Source of the DNA: Methylobacterium sp. NMS14P
GTDB taxonomy: Bacteria > Pseudomonadota > Alphaproteobacteria > Rhizobiales > Beijerinckiaceae
Assembly (NCBI RefSeq): GCF_028583545.1
Contig: NZ_CP087106.1
Span: forward strand, 4,522,501-4,586,500
Direction: 5' to 3'
DNA: 64,000 bases
Position numbers and translations under genes: made by a program. Positions within the stretch are counted from its first letter, which is position 1. Every line of letters starts with the position of its first letter. The notes below the pieces were generated by a model, which was not told the origin of the DNA, ran no database searches, and saw only the letters and a program-made list of their open reading frames with translations. Shown here in pieces: positions 32,618 to 41,348 of the stretch.

Positions 32618-33480
32618 GAGGCTGTTATGGACCTGGGTGGGTCTGATGCTCAGATGGGTGGGGATGAGCCCTGCCCGCCAGCCGTATCCGTCCGACGTTT
32701 CCGATGAGGAGTGGGCGCTGGTCGCGCCCTACCTGACGCTGCTGCACGAGGATGCCGGTCAGCGCGAGCATGCGTTGCGGGAGGTGTTCAACGGGCTGCG
32801 CTACGTCGTCAGGAGCGGCTGCCCGTGGCGGCTGATGCCGCATGATCTGCCGCCTTGGTTTGCCGTGTATCAGCAGGCCCAGCGCTGGCTATCGGCCGGC
32901 TGCTTCGAGCAACTGGCCGAGGATCTGCGCGCGGTGCTGCGTCTGGCTGCGGGTCGTGCGCCGGAACCGACGGCGGCTGTGCTCGACAGCCGGACCTTGC
33001 GCTCCTCGCCCGAGAGCGGCGAGCGGGCCGGCTACGATGGGGCCAAGCGCAAGAAGGGCTCGAAGCTGCACATGGCGGTGGACACCCTCGGCCATCTCCT
33101 GGCGCTGCACGTCACGCCCGCCGATGCCGATGATCGGGCCCAGGTGGGCCGGCTCGCCAAGGCCGTGCAGGCGGCGACCGGTGAGAGCGTCGAGGTCGCC
33201 TTCGTCGATCAGGGCTATACCGGTGAGAAGCCGGCCACGGCAGCCCGCGAGCATGGCATTGCACTGGAGGTGGTGAAGCTGCCCGAGGCTAAGCGCGGCT
33301 TCGTGCTGCTCCCGCGCCGTTGGGTCGTGGAGCGCTCTTTTGCCTGGGCGACCCGCTTCCGCAGGCTCGTCAAAGATTACGAGCGCTATGCCAGCACCCT
33401 GGCAGACCTGCACCTCGTCGCTTTCGTCTGCCTCATGCTCAGACAGGCCGCTCAACTCGCCACAGGTTCATAACAGCCTC
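32618..33480 (+). mobile_element. IS5-family insertion sequence with TA target duplication
   Basis: The 863-base element has terminal inverted repeats GAGGCTGTTATGGACCTG (left) and, inward, GAGGCTGTTATGAACCTG (right). TA is duplicated at both sides (32616-32617; 33481-33482), which fits the IS427-type subgroup. Removing it joins a minus-strand frame (33481-33669) to a short extension ending in GRVES, so the insertion interrupted that gene near its 3' end. Confidence 0.9.
32664..33473 (+). CDS. IS5-family transposase
   Basis: The 269-residue protein has the DUF4096-like N-terminal part (YPSDVSDEEWALVAPYLTLL, GLRYVVRSGCPWRLMPHDLP) and a DDE core: VLDSRTLRSSPESGERAGYD with the first Asp, FVDQGYTGE with the second, and VVERSFAWATRFRRLVKDYE with the Glu. 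All catalytic residues are present and the frame is intact, so it may be active. In-frame GTG/ATG codons upstream (32637, 32646) are possible starts; MSPARQP is the usual family start. Confidence 0.92.
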   Translation: MSPARQPYPSDVSDEEWALVAPYLTLLHEDAGQREHALREVFNGLRYVVRSGCPWRLMPHDLPPWFAVYQQAQRWLSAGCFEQLAEDLRAVLRLAAGRAPEPTAAVLDSRTLRSSPESGERAGYDGAKRKKGSKLHMAVDTLGHLLALHVTPADADDRAQVGRLAKAVQAATGESVEVAFVDQGYTGEKPATAAREHGIALEVVKLPEAKRGFVLLPRRWVVERSFAWATRFRRLVKDYERYASTLADLHLVAFVCLMLRQAAQLATGS

Positions 33481-33669
33481 TAGGAAGTGCGAGCTGTAAA
33501 GCGCGCATGCAGCTGCAAAATAGGCGCCTTGAAAAGCGACGTTGATTTCAAAGCCCCGCTTCAAAACCTTGAACAGGGTTCGCGCCTCGACCAGAACGTG
33601 CATGTTGCAGGCTTCGATCGCGGTTTCCGCGAGTCGGAAAGGGCTGCTTAAGGCTTGCCCCGCTACCAT
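33481..33669 (-). pseudogene. Remnant of a coiled-coil-type gene interrupted by the IS5 element
   Basis: The frame reads LSSPFRLAETAIEACNMHVL, VEARTLFKVLKRG and so on to SSHFL at the IS boundary. Its start segment matches the small protein at 29909-30145 (ETAIDAGNMHALV). Across the removed element the frame would end five codons later (GRVES). The gene was probably intact before the insertion. Confidence 0.45.
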
Positions 33670-33700
33670 CGCCGCTGTGGGTTTGATCGCGAGGTATCAG

Positions 33701-35242
33701 ATGCCTCCGCTGCAGCGACTGGCACGCCCGTTCCGTCCCGCCCGCACTTGGATCACGCTCGGCGTTCTAGCTCCGGTCGGCATGCTGATGGTGTCCGGCC
33801 TGATGCTCCTTGATATGCGTCGGGACGCGTGGGACCGAGCCGAGCAGACTTCAAAGAACCTCGTGCAGGTTCTGGAACGCGATATTGCCCGTAACGTCGA
33901 GATGTACGACCTCTCGATCCAATCGGCCGTCGACAATCTCAAAACGCCAGGTCTGTCCGGGATGGCACCGGACCTGCGTCAGTTAATCCTGTTCGACCGC
34001 GCTGCTACCGCCCGTGACATGGGCGTGATGATCGTCATTGATGAGCACGGCGACATTGTCGCCGACATTGATGCGGTCCCTCCGCGCAAGGGCAACTATA
34101 TCGACCGTGAGTATTTTCAGCTCCACAGAGCGCGCGCTGGGCTGGGCCTTTATATCGGCCGGCCGATCGTCTCACGCCTGACCGGCGAGCGAATGCTTCC
34201 GTTCAGTCGCCGCATCAACAAGCCTGATGGCACTTTCGGCGGTGTCGTCCTCGGCAGCGTGAAGCTGTCCTACTTTACGAACCTATTCAGCCAGATCGAC
34301 CTCGGGCGCGACGGCGCAATTAACCTGTACCTTCGCGACGGCACGCGGATCATGCGCCACCCCTTCGCAGAGGCGGATATCGGGGTGAATATCGCCGGTG
34401 CCCCTACATTCCAGGGCTTCACACGCGAGCGCAGCGGCAGCTTCGTTCACACCTCCGTCCGAGACGGCGTCGAGCGGCACTACCGCTTCAGCCAGGTCGG
34501 CGACTTACCCCTAATCCTGAACGTCGCTCTCTCAACGGCCGAAATCGAGGCCGAGTGGCGGGTGAAGGCGCTCGTCATTGGCACCATCGTGCTCGTGCTA
34601 TGTGGGCTCACGATCGCGCTTTCCTTGCTATTCGGCCGCGAGTTACGACGCCGTGAAGCCATACAGGCGGAACTTGAGCGGCTGTCATTGACTGATGCCC
34701 TGACTGGCCTGCCGAACCGCCGGGCCTTCGACGAGGTCGGGTCTACAGTCTGGGCGCAAGCACATCGGAGCGGTCAGCCGCTGTCTTTGCTGATCGTCGA
34801 CGCCGACCACTTCAAGCGTTTTAACGATCGGTATGGCCACCAAGTAGGGGACGAGGTGCTACGAGGCTTGGCGCAGTGCCTCTCAGCTAGCGTGCACCGC
34901 CCGGCGGACCTCGTCTGCCGCGTTGGCGGCGAAGAATTCGCTCTCATGCTGCCGGACACTGACCGAGCCGGGGCCGCTCGCATCGCGGAGAAGGTCCATG
35001 CTGAGGTATCGGCCCTGAGCATCGGTTCCGCCGGCATAGGCGCTGGAGCGGTGACGGTCAGTATTGGGCTCGCGGTTGCCGTTTCAGGAACCGAAGAAGC
35101 CTATGTGCTCGCCGATCTCTATCAACTGGCGGACGAAGCTCTGTACGATGCAAAAGCAGGTGGCCGAAATCAAACTCGATGCGCAAAGCGCCCCGATCCG
35201 ACCGTGACTCCACTGAAGCAGGTGCTCCGCCAGATGCGGTGA
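33701..35242 (+). CDS. Diguanylate cyclase with periplasmic sensor domain
   Basis: The 513-residue protein has a membrane helix at about 17-37, a periplasmic dCache-like domain (about 45-280; RDIARNVEMYDLSIQSAVDN, GNYIDREYFQLHRA, YIGRPIVSRLTGER), a second helix at about 290-312 and a GGDEF domain (about 330-495). The active site reads GGEEF and an RPAD inhibitory site lies five residues before it, so it should make c-di-GMP under product control. SLTDALTGLPNRRAFDE marks the domain start. GAGG lies seven bases before the ATG at 33701. The sensed ligand is unknown. Confidence 0.94.
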   Translation: MPPLQRLARPFRPARTWITLGVLAPVGMLMVSGLMLLDMRRDAWDRAEQTSKNLVQVLERDIARNVEMYDLSIQSAVDNLKTPGLSGMAPDLRQLILFDRAATARDMGVMIVIDEHGDIVADIDAVPPRKGNYIDREYFQLHRARAGLGLYIGRPIVSRLTGERMLPFSRRINKPDGTFGGVVLGSVKLSYFTNLFSQIDLGRDGAINLYLRDGTRIMRHPFAEADIGVNIAGAPTFQGFTRERSGSFVHTSVRDGVERHYRFSQVGDLPLILNVALSTAEIEAEWRVKALVIGTIVLVLCGLTIALSLLFGRELRRREAIQAELERLSLTDALTGLPNRRAFDEVGSTVWAQAHRSGQPLSLLIVDADHFKRFNDRYGHQVGDEVLRGLAQCLSASVHRPADLVCRVGGEEFALMLPDTDRAGAARIAEKVHAEVSALSIGSAGIGAGAVTVSIGLAVAVSGTEEAYVLADLYQLADEALYDAKAGGRNQTRCAKRPDPTVTPLKQVLRQMR

Positions 35243-35263
35243 GCAATCTTCACCAATAGAACG

Positions 35264-35509
35264 CTACGCCCGTTCCTGTTCTGCGATAGCCCTCAAAGCC
35301 TCTAAGGCCTGCTGGCGCCCCTCGTCTGTTTTAATTTCAGACCACAGGCGCAGGCATTGCTCCGTGGTCAGCGCCATCTCCTCGGGCAACGGATCTGTCA
35401 GGAAGCTATCTACCGGTATGCCAAGTGCGTCCGCGACGCGGCAGAGCAACACCTGCGCTGGCGGGTTGAATTTTTCCATTTGAGAGGCGCCAGGAGAAAA
35501 TTGTACCAC
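35264..35509 (-). CDS. Possible truncated DNA-binding-like protein
   Basis: The frame encodes 81 residues from a GTG; a segment VLLCRVADALGIPVDSFLTD looks like the last helices of an XRE-type helix-turn-helix, and the C-terminus is helical (ALTTEQCLRLWSEIKTDEGR). The upstream DNA stays open for 14 more codons to a TAG that follows ATG-SNFNLH, so the original gene may have been longer and stopped by a nonsense change. I would treat it as a degenerate regulator until shown otherwise. Confidence 0.4.
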   Translation of the reverse strand: MVQFSPGASQMEKFNPPAQVLLCRVADALGIPVDSFLTDPLPEEMALTTEQCLRLWSEIKTDEGRQQALEALRAIAEQERA

Positions 35510-35650
35510 GCAACGGTGACAACCCTTGGCCGTACCCAGGAGCTAATGCAAGTTAAAGTTCGACATAAGTAGGGACTACGCGGTAGTCCTCTCCGATCGG
35601 CGATCGGCTCCTGACGCAAATGCGGGGCTCTGACCCATGGAGCGTTGGAG

Positions 35651-36205
35651 ATGATTTTTGTCGCGAAGGCGGATGGGGGCGTGACCTACGTCAGCCCCGA
35701 GTGGACCACGTTTACAGGCCAAGCCGCCGCTGAGGCCGTCGAACACGGCTGGTTTAAGTGCATGCACCCCGACGACTACGAGACCGCAGTCACGTTCCTG
35801 CGCGGCGCCCGTGACCAGCAGAGCGAGTACAGCCTCCGCACTCGCCTGCGTCGGGCCGATGGCAGCTACGCCTGGGTGATGATTGGCGCAGTCCCCTCTT
35901 ACGGACCACCGGATCGCACCTTCCTGGGCTATTTGGGCTCCCTGACCGAGATCACCCCCAGCGGCTCCGAACCGCTCAGTTCCTACGGCGCCCTCAACCA
36001 CTTCGTCCCGCCCCCCATGAGCCCGACGACGCCACCCGGCTCGACCCTTGAAGCCGTGGCGGACCACCTGCTGATCGCGCACGGACTTGTCGAACAGGAC
36101 GGCGCGAAGGAGATGCTGCCGGTGCTGAGGCAGGCACTAGTGGTTGCTGGTGTGCTGCTGGCTCGAAACATGACTTCGGTCCAACCAGGCGCCCGCGCCC
36201 ATTGA
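35651..36205 (+). CDS. PAS-domain protein
   Basis: The 184-residue protein has one PAS fold (about 1-115): VTYVSPEWTTFTGQAAAEAV, GWFKCMHPDDYETAV, RLRRADGSYAWVMIGAVPSY and a C-terminal LGSLTEIT. This is the PAS-3 type found in sensor kinases. The second half is a Pro-rich linker and a helix (ADHLLIAHGLVEQDGAKEML), with no kinase or output domain. GGAG sits eight bases before the ATG at 35651; a TTG at 35645 is also possible. It could be a free-standing sensor or adaptor for a separate kinase. Confidence 0.8.
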   Translation: MIFVAKADGGVTYVSPEWTTFTGQAAAEAVEHGWFKCMHPDDYETAVTFLRGARDQQSEYSLRTRLRRADGSYAWVMIGAVPSYGPPDRTFLGYLGSLTEITPSGSEPLSSYGALNHFVPPPMSPTTPPGSTLEAVADHLLIAHGLVEQDGAKEMLPVLRQALVVAGVLLARNMTSVQPGARAH

Positions 36206-36702
36206 GACTTGCGTCGGCAGCTATGATGGCCGTGGGCCAGCGCTCCGCGGTGTCCAGTTCCCCCGCACTGCGCCGACCCTCAGGCGACCGCCCGTCCGAG
36301 GCTTCACGGGTCAGGTGCGGAGAACTGGTCCGCACTACCTATCATCGCGCGTCCGCCCGCAACAGCGCCGTGTGGTGTCGCGAACACCTCGGGCACATCA
36401 GCAGGGGGAAGCGTTACTGTAGCAGGTATGCAAACAGAAAAAAGGCCGCCCTTTTGGAGCGGCCCGAAGTCTTGAGAGGAAACGCCCTTGGGAAGGGCTG
36501 CAAAACCGCGACGCCATCGCGATTTCACGATCTCCACCTAAGCCCGCACAGTGCAGTGCACAACCGCTGTCGGGACTTCGTTACGTGCATAAGTGGCGCC
36601 CGACGCCTGCTCAGGTGCGCTTCCACACCATGGCTTAGGCTCCCGCGATGCCTGAGGCTGCGTCACACCTAGCTTCAGGTGAGACGCAGCCGTGTCGGCT
36701 CG
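36206..36702. other. Gene-free stretch downstream of the PAS gene
   Basis: About 500 bases with no supportable gene; one open frame on the minus strand runs through the terminator hairpin and is rejected. The only clear feature is that terminator (36438-36464). Confidence 0.5.
36438..36464 (-). terminator. Rho-independent terminator
   Basis: On the minus strand GGCCGC, a 9-base loop, GCGGCC and then TTTTTT: a classic terminator. It lies 240 bases downstream of the small exported-protein gene at 36703-36933 and probably ends that transcript. Confidence 0.75.
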
Positions 36703-36933
36703 TCAGCGGGCCAGGGCATCGGCCGGGCCACCTGCATGCTGGCCCGAGTACCGATAGGCCGGGGCCGCGCGGTAGTGGGTCACCGAGATCTCCGGCAGGA
36801 CCACCGAGGCGTTGCCGGCGTAGCCTGAGTAAGCGGAAGCCGGGTAGGGGCTGTGCTTGCTGTCGATGCCCTGCGCCAGAGCGGGGGTGGCGACGGCAAC
36901 CAGGGTGGCAGCGGCGAGCAGATGCAGCTTCAT
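36703..36933 (-). CDS. Small exported protein (76 aa)
   Basis: A signal peptide (KLHLLAAATLVAVATPALAQ, cleaved after ALA) precedes a Tyr- and Ser-rich mature part (YPASAYSGYAGNASVVLPEI, YRAAPAYRYSGQHAG) of about 55 residues. GGAGA lies five bases before the ATG at 36933; another in-frame ATG is 12 bases upstream. I know similar short Tyr-rich periplasmic proteins in these bacteria, but not their role. Confidence 0.7.
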   Translation of the reverse strand: MKLHLLAAATLVAVATPALAQGIDSKHSPYPASAYSGYAGNASVVLPEISVTHYRAAPAYRYSGQHAGGPADALAR

Positions 36934-37183
36934 GACGATCTCCATGCAAATTCGTTTGACTTCACAAGGAAGCCATCCGGTCAGTCGGGTCGCGTGAGGA
37001 AGATCGTCGGTGCGGCGGTCTTGATCGCGGCGGCTGTGCTTGGCCGGCTGTGACCTCTCAACGGCATACTCTGCCGATCGTTCGCCGGGTTTTGTGCGCG
37101 GCCACACATCCTGGTCATCGGCAAGCTACTGGCGAAACAGCCGTCCTCGAATGTGAAGGTGAAGTTGGGGTTTAACTCCGCCG

Positions 37184-37342
37184 TCAAGCGCGGTCGTAAC
37201 TGACTATTTCATCGGTGGCTTGGTTTTCGTGGATCCATTCCTCATATTGCTCAAGGCAAAAGATAAAGATGCCGCATAAGATCGCAACGATGACTGATAC
37301 CCAGAAAATTGTATCCAGCTTGATTGCCTGCCGAAATTTCAA
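37184..37342 (-). CDS. Possible single-span membrane protein (52 aa)
   Basis: A TTG at 37342 opens a 52-residue frame with one membrane helix (IFWVSVIVAILCGIFIFCLE) and an acidic tail (QYEEWIHENQATDEIVS). The amino acid pattern is that of a real membrane peptide and the DNA is AT-richer than its surroundings. AGGAG lies directly before the TTG, too close to be ideal, so the start is uncertain. Confidence 0.35.
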   Translation of the reverse strand: MKFRQAIKLDTIFWVSVIVAILCGIFIFCLEQYEEWIHENQATDEIVSYDRA

Positions 37343-37442
37343 CTCCTAACGATTTCTTAAGGGGCATGGTTAACAATCGATTAAGGCACTCGATCCAGGT
37401 AGCTCGATGTTGGCACCGCGACCGCTGATGGGTTGTTCTTGG

Positions 37443-37775
37443 TCAACCCGGCGGGTCCTTGATCGCAGTGTCGACCTGCAAGACACCGAGAAGCCGGATC
37501 ATCTGATCAATGTGGCCGAGACCTTTGACGGCCTCCACGCGCAGGTCCGCGTTAATCCTGTCGACCTGTGCGTTCCCGCTGGGCGGGCGTGATTGAAGGT
37601 CGTCGATCACCGCAATCAGCTCAGACCGCTTCGCCTGGATGTCTTCCAGGAGCAGGATGATCCTCGCGGCTGTGAGGGTTGTTACCCGGCCTCCAGCCAG
37701 CATCTCGGCAGCCGTGTCGTCGAAACTTCGAAGCGCAGATCCCTTCAACGGTAGGGGGATAACCGATGCAGTCAT
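37443..37775 (-). CDS. Hypothetical protein (110 aa)
   Basis: The 110-residue protein is helical: SALRSFDDTAAEMLAGGRVT, LTAARIILLLEDIQAKRSEL, IAVIDDLQSRPPSG and RVEAVKGLGHIDQMIRLLGV. It could be a small helix-bundle protein. The ATG at 37775 follows GGGGCGAGC. No family comes to mind. The gene ends 100 bases from the small membrane frame at 37184-37342. Confidence 0.6.
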   Translation of the reverse strand: MTASVIPLPLKGSALRSFDDTAAEMLAGGRVTTLTAARIILLLEDIQAKRSELIAVIDDLQSRPPSGNAQVDRINADLRVEAVKGLGHIDQMIRLLGVLQVDTAIKDPPG

Positions 37776-37906
37776 TTGCTCGCCCCGGCTTGCGGCGCAG
37801 TCGACAGCGTAAGCCACCTGGCCACACCGGCGACGATCCCACGGGTCAGGTTTAGGGAGCCATCCCTGTCAGAAGCGTTAGAGGCTCACGGCGGACGCGG
37901 AACCCA

Positions 37907-38035
37907 TTACTGTCCGTTGGGCACTTTGCCGTGGACCACGCTCCGCCATGCCTCGACGCCGCCAGCGCGGTGCCAGAGCCAGGCCGTTGCTGCCACCCAC
38001 GGGCCACCGATCAGGATGAAAGCGAGCAAGCCCAT
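37907..38035 (-). CDS. Possible small membrane peptide (42 aa)
   Basis: AAGGA lies seven bases before the ATG at 38035. The 42-residue product has a hydrophobic helix (GLLAFILIGGPWVAATAWLW) and a basic/polar tail (HRAGGVEAWRSVVHGKVPNG). I know similar short Trp-rich membrane peptides in other alphaproteobacteria but no function for them. Confidence 0.45.
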   Translation of the reverse strand: MGLLAFILIGGPWVAATAWLWHRAGGVEAWRSVVHGKVPNGQ

Positions 38036-38135
38036 GTCGTCCTTCCTCGGCTAAGGGCAACGTACGCCAAATCGACATGAACGCCAGGTGGCAGGGCCTA
38101 AAGTTAGCCCCCAATCGACGGCTCCGAGGTGTAGC

Positions 38136-39185
38136 CTAGGGCGAGACGTGAGCGCGCCGCCTCTCTTCCAAAGCCGCCTGCAGCTCCCGACCGAAATCGG
38201 ACACGGTAAAGGGCTTGCTGAGCAGGCGCACGCCGGGATCTAGCATCCCGTTGTGGACGATGGCGTTGCGCGTGTAACCCGTCATGTACAGCACGATGAG
38301 GTCGGGATGCGTGTCCCGGATGCTGTCGACGAGCGCACGTCCGGTTTCTCCGGGCATCACGACGTCAGTCAGCACGATCGTGACGTCGGGATGCTCGGCG
38401 AGTATGCGGCGCGCCCTCTCAGGTCCGTCGGCGCCGATGGCTTGGCACCCTAGCTCGCGCAACGCGCTCAGGGCGAAGCTGCGCACACCGGCCTCATCCT
38501 CGACCACGAGAACCTTCTGCCCGGCGAGATCCGGCGAGAGGCGCGCGGCGGCGACCTGAGCGGTTTCCGGAGTGACCCGGCTACGCGGCAGGTAGAGCCT
38601 CACCGTCGTACTAATCCCGGGCTCGCTGTATAGCTTCACGTGCCCATTGGACTGCTTGGCGAAGCCGTGCACCTGGCTCAGGCCCAGCCCCGTCCCCTGC
38701 CCCACGCTCTTCGTGGTGAAGAACGGGTCGAAGGCCTTGGCCATCACCTCCTGGCCCATGCCGACGCCCGTGTCGGTGATCGACACCGCCACATACTGGC
38801 CGGGCTTTACCTCGACATGGTCGTCAGCGTAGGCCTGATCGAGCATGGCATTCGCCGTCTCGATGGTGAGGTGGCCCTGGCCCGCCATGGCACCGCGGGC
38901 ATTCACGGCCAGGTTGAGGATCGCGCTCTCGAGCTGCGGCCGGTCGACCAACGCCGGCCACAGGCCGCCCCCAGAACCGTCTCGACCGCAATGCCTTCGC
39001 CAAGCGAGCGCCGGAGCATCTCGGATATGTCGCAGACGCACCGGTTCACGTCGGTCGGCTGTGGCTGCAGGGGCTGCAGCCGCGAGAATGCGAGCAACCG
39101 CTTGGTCAACTCGGCGGCTCGACGTGCCCCACCGAGCGCGTTCGCCGACCCCTGATCCGCAAGCGTTCCACCGATCCACCAAAAC
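38136..39185 (-). pseudogene. Truncated, frameshifted hybrid histidine kinase (kinase plus receiver)
   Basis: The 3' part encodes an ATPase domain (VDRPQLESAILNLAVNARGA, ITDTGVGMGQEVMAKAFDPF, GQGTGLGLSQVHGFAKQSNG) and a receiver domain (KVLVVEDEAGVRSFALSALR, VLTDVVMPGETGR, LLSKPF). Upstream, another frame has ARRAAELTKRLLAFSRLQPL and DISEMLRRSLGEGIAVETVL, the second helix of the phosphoacceptor domain in this kinase group, but the helix with the phosphorylated His and all sensor domains are missing. The frames meet at a G-run near 38965. The gene is therefore truncated at its 5' end and shifted; its receiver could still be translated but the kinase is dead. Confidence 0.75.
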
Positions 39186-39330
39186 GGGTCAACTCCAGTG
39201 ATACCAACGCCGAGGGGTTTGCTTCGGCAGTGAAGCTCGGCCACGACATGGATCGAAGTGATGTCATGGCGAGGATTCAAGAGGGCTTTATGCACGTCAG
39301 TGCGCCACTGGCTGAGTAGCTTACGTCAGC

Positions 39331-39373
39331 TTTGATGCCTCGCCGCCCGAAAGCGAACCGGCGGAAATCCACC
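39331..39373. repeat. Dispersed intergenic repeat, copy E, left part (split by IS1182)
   Basis: GAAAGCGAACCGGCGGAAATC plus CCACC at the element boundary is the left half of the repeat (compare copy A). The right half resumes at 41349. The last four bases, CACC (39370-39373), are duplicated at the other side. Confidence 0.65.
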
Positions 39374-39401
39374 GAGGCTGTGTGAAAAGAGCGTCTGGTG
39401 A

Positions 39402-39800
39402 TCAGGCTGACCTGACATCGCGGAAGGTCGCCCTGAGGTTCTGCAGGACATGCGGGTCGTTGGTGGCAACCTCGTAGAAGCTGCTGTCGATGGCGCGCAG
39501 AATAAATACGGGCGCCGTAGCGCTGGCATCCGCGTAAGCCTGAAACTCGCCCCAGATGACCTGCTGGGTTCCGTTGGCAAGGTCTCGCAGACGATCTCCC
39601 TTAATCCGTCTCCCGGAGGCGGCAAGCTCTTCGAGACCTCCAGCCTGTTCGCCCGTCGCATCGAAAGCCTCGTCGTATGCTGCGACACCGCTCACCATCC
39701 ATGAGCATTCGGTGGCCTGTGCTCCAAGCGCTGCAAGGATATGGCGCAGGTCGAAATCAAGCATGTTGTCAGTCGCGTCGTATATGCGAACGATGTGCAT
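39402..39800 (-). CDS. Hypothetical protein, passenger gene of the IS1182-type element
   Basis: The 132-residue protein reads HIVRIYDATDNMLDFDLRHI, LAALGAQATECSWMVSGVAA, then GRRIKGDRLRDLANGTQQVI, WGEFQAYADASATAPVFILR and ends with ATNDPHVLQNLRATF. It looks like a compact globular alpha/beta protein; I have no family for it. It stops 28 bases inside the left end of the element and starts 67 bases before the transposase, divergently. The flanking target duplication indicates that it moves with the element. Function is unknown. Confidence 0.7.
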   Translation of the reverse strand: MHIVRIYDATDNMLDFDLRHILAALGAQATECSWMVSGVAAYDEAFDATGEQAGGLEELAASGRRIKGDRLRDLANGTQQVIWGEFQAYADASATAPVFILRAIDSSFYEVATNDPHVLQNLRATFRDVRSA

Positions 39801-39867
39801 AGGCGATCTTCTTGTTCGAGGTTCGTGCCTATTTTGATATTCTTTCTCCCAAGGTGGGAGATGAAAT

Positions 39868-41279
39868 ATGGCACGCTTTGTCCAAGCAGCAGACCGCGAT
39901 CAGGTCACGTTGCTTCCTGCCTGTCTGGAGGATTACGTTGCCCAGGATAACCCGACCCGCGTCGTCGATGTGTTTGTCGATGAGCTCGATCTCACGGCCC
40001 TTGGCTTTGCCGGCGTGAGGCCCGCCGCGACCGGCCGACCGGGCTATCATCCCGCGACGCTGTTGAAGCTCTACCTGTACGGATATCTCAACCAGATCCC
40101 GTCGAGCCGGCGCTTGGAGCGGGAGGCCTGCCGCAATGTCGAGCTGATGTGGCTGGTCGGACGCCTTGCACCCGACTTCAGAACGGGGACGCGCTTCGCG
40201 CGACCTGTCGGCACTTCGTAATGCTCTGCCGACAGGTCGGTCTTCTGGCCGGGGGCATCGTGGCCGTTGACGGCAGTCGGTTCAAGGCCGTGAACACGCG
40301 CGACCGAAACTTCACTCCGGCCGCGGTCCGCAGGCGCATCGAGCAGGTCGAGGCGAGCATCGTGCGCTACCTCGCGGCCCTCGATACCGCCGACCGTCAG
40401 GAGGCCGAGGTGACGGAGCTTCGAACCCCGCGCCTGAAGGAGCGGCTCGCCGCACTCCGAGATCGGCTGCGCGCGCTGCAGGCGATGGAGACACTCGTCG
40501 AGGCCGCGCCGGACCGACAGATCTCGCTGACCGACCCCGATGCGCGGGCCATGGCGACGAACGGCAAGGGCACCGGGCTCGTTGGCTACAACGTTCAGGC
40601 AGCGGTGGACACGAAGCATCACCTCATCGTCGCCCATGAGGTCACCAACGTCGGCCACGACCGCACCCAACTCGCCAACATGGCAGGCCAGGCGCAGAGC
40701 GCCATCGACCAGGAAACCATCCAGGTCCTGGCGGATCGCGGCTACTTCTCGGGTGAGGAGATCCTGGCCTGCGACCGGGCGGGGATCGCGGTCACGCTGC
40801 CAAAGCCGATGACATCCGGTGCGAAGGCCGAGGGCCGCTTCGGCAAGCAGGACTTCGTCTACCAAGCGAGCGACGACACATACCGCTGTCCGGGAGACCA
40901 GACGCTGACCTACCGCTTCGAGGGGGTCGAGAACGGGATGACCCTGCGACGCTACTGGACGTCGGCCTGTCCGGCTTGCCCGATCAAAAACCTTTGTACG
41001 CCCGCCGAGCAGCGGCGCGTCACGCGTTGGGAACACGAGCACGTGCTGGAAGCCGTCCAACGCCGGCGCGACGAGAACCCGAACGCGATGCGTGAGCGCC
41101 GCCAGACGGTCGAGCACGTCTTCGGCACCCTCAAAGCCTGGATGGGAGCGACCCACTTCCTGACCCGGGGGCTGAAGAACGTGGCCAGTGAGATGAGCCT
41201 GCAGATTCTCGCCTACAACATGAAGCGCGTGATCGCGATCCTCGGTGCCGGTCCGCTCATCGCAGCCATCCGGGGCTGA
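39868..41279 (+). pseudogene. IS1182-family transposase, broken by a small deletion
   Basis: The first frame (39868-40221) holds the N-terminal IS1182 part (VTLLPACLEDYVAQDNPTRV, YHPATLLKLYLYGYLNQIPS, SSRRLEREACRNVELMWLVG, RLAPDF). The second frame continues NGDALRATCRHFVMLCRQVG, VAVDGSRFKAVN, VIHL-type middle part, VLADRGYFSGEEIL, CPACPIKNLC and a C-terminal VEHVFGTLKAWMGA. Between them family members have a PDFKTIADFRR-type stretch, of which only PDF and one R remain here, so about 20 bases seem lost, possibly between two GACTTC copies. The element needs a transposase in trans. Confidence 0.75.
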
Positions 41280-41348
41280 AAGCCCGGCCTCTTTGCGCAA
41301 CGCGCTGTCAGGTCCTTCCAGACCACAAATGCGTTCTCACACAGCCTC

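Larger units (their letters stand above)
39374..41348 (+). mobile_element. IS1182-family element carrying an extra gene, with CACC target duplication
   Basis: The 1975-base unit has inverted ends GAGGCTGTGTGA on both sides, with weaker similarity further in. CACC occurs directly outside both ends (39370-39373; 41349-41352), and removing the unit with one CACC restores an uninterrupted copy of the dispersed repeat. It carries a transposase gene on the plus strand and, between the left end and the transposase, an unrelated 132-codon gene on the minus strand. Confidence 0.82.

Noticed and set aside
36304..36537. 77-codon minus-strand frame
   Set aside because: It contains the terminator hairpin and its T-run.
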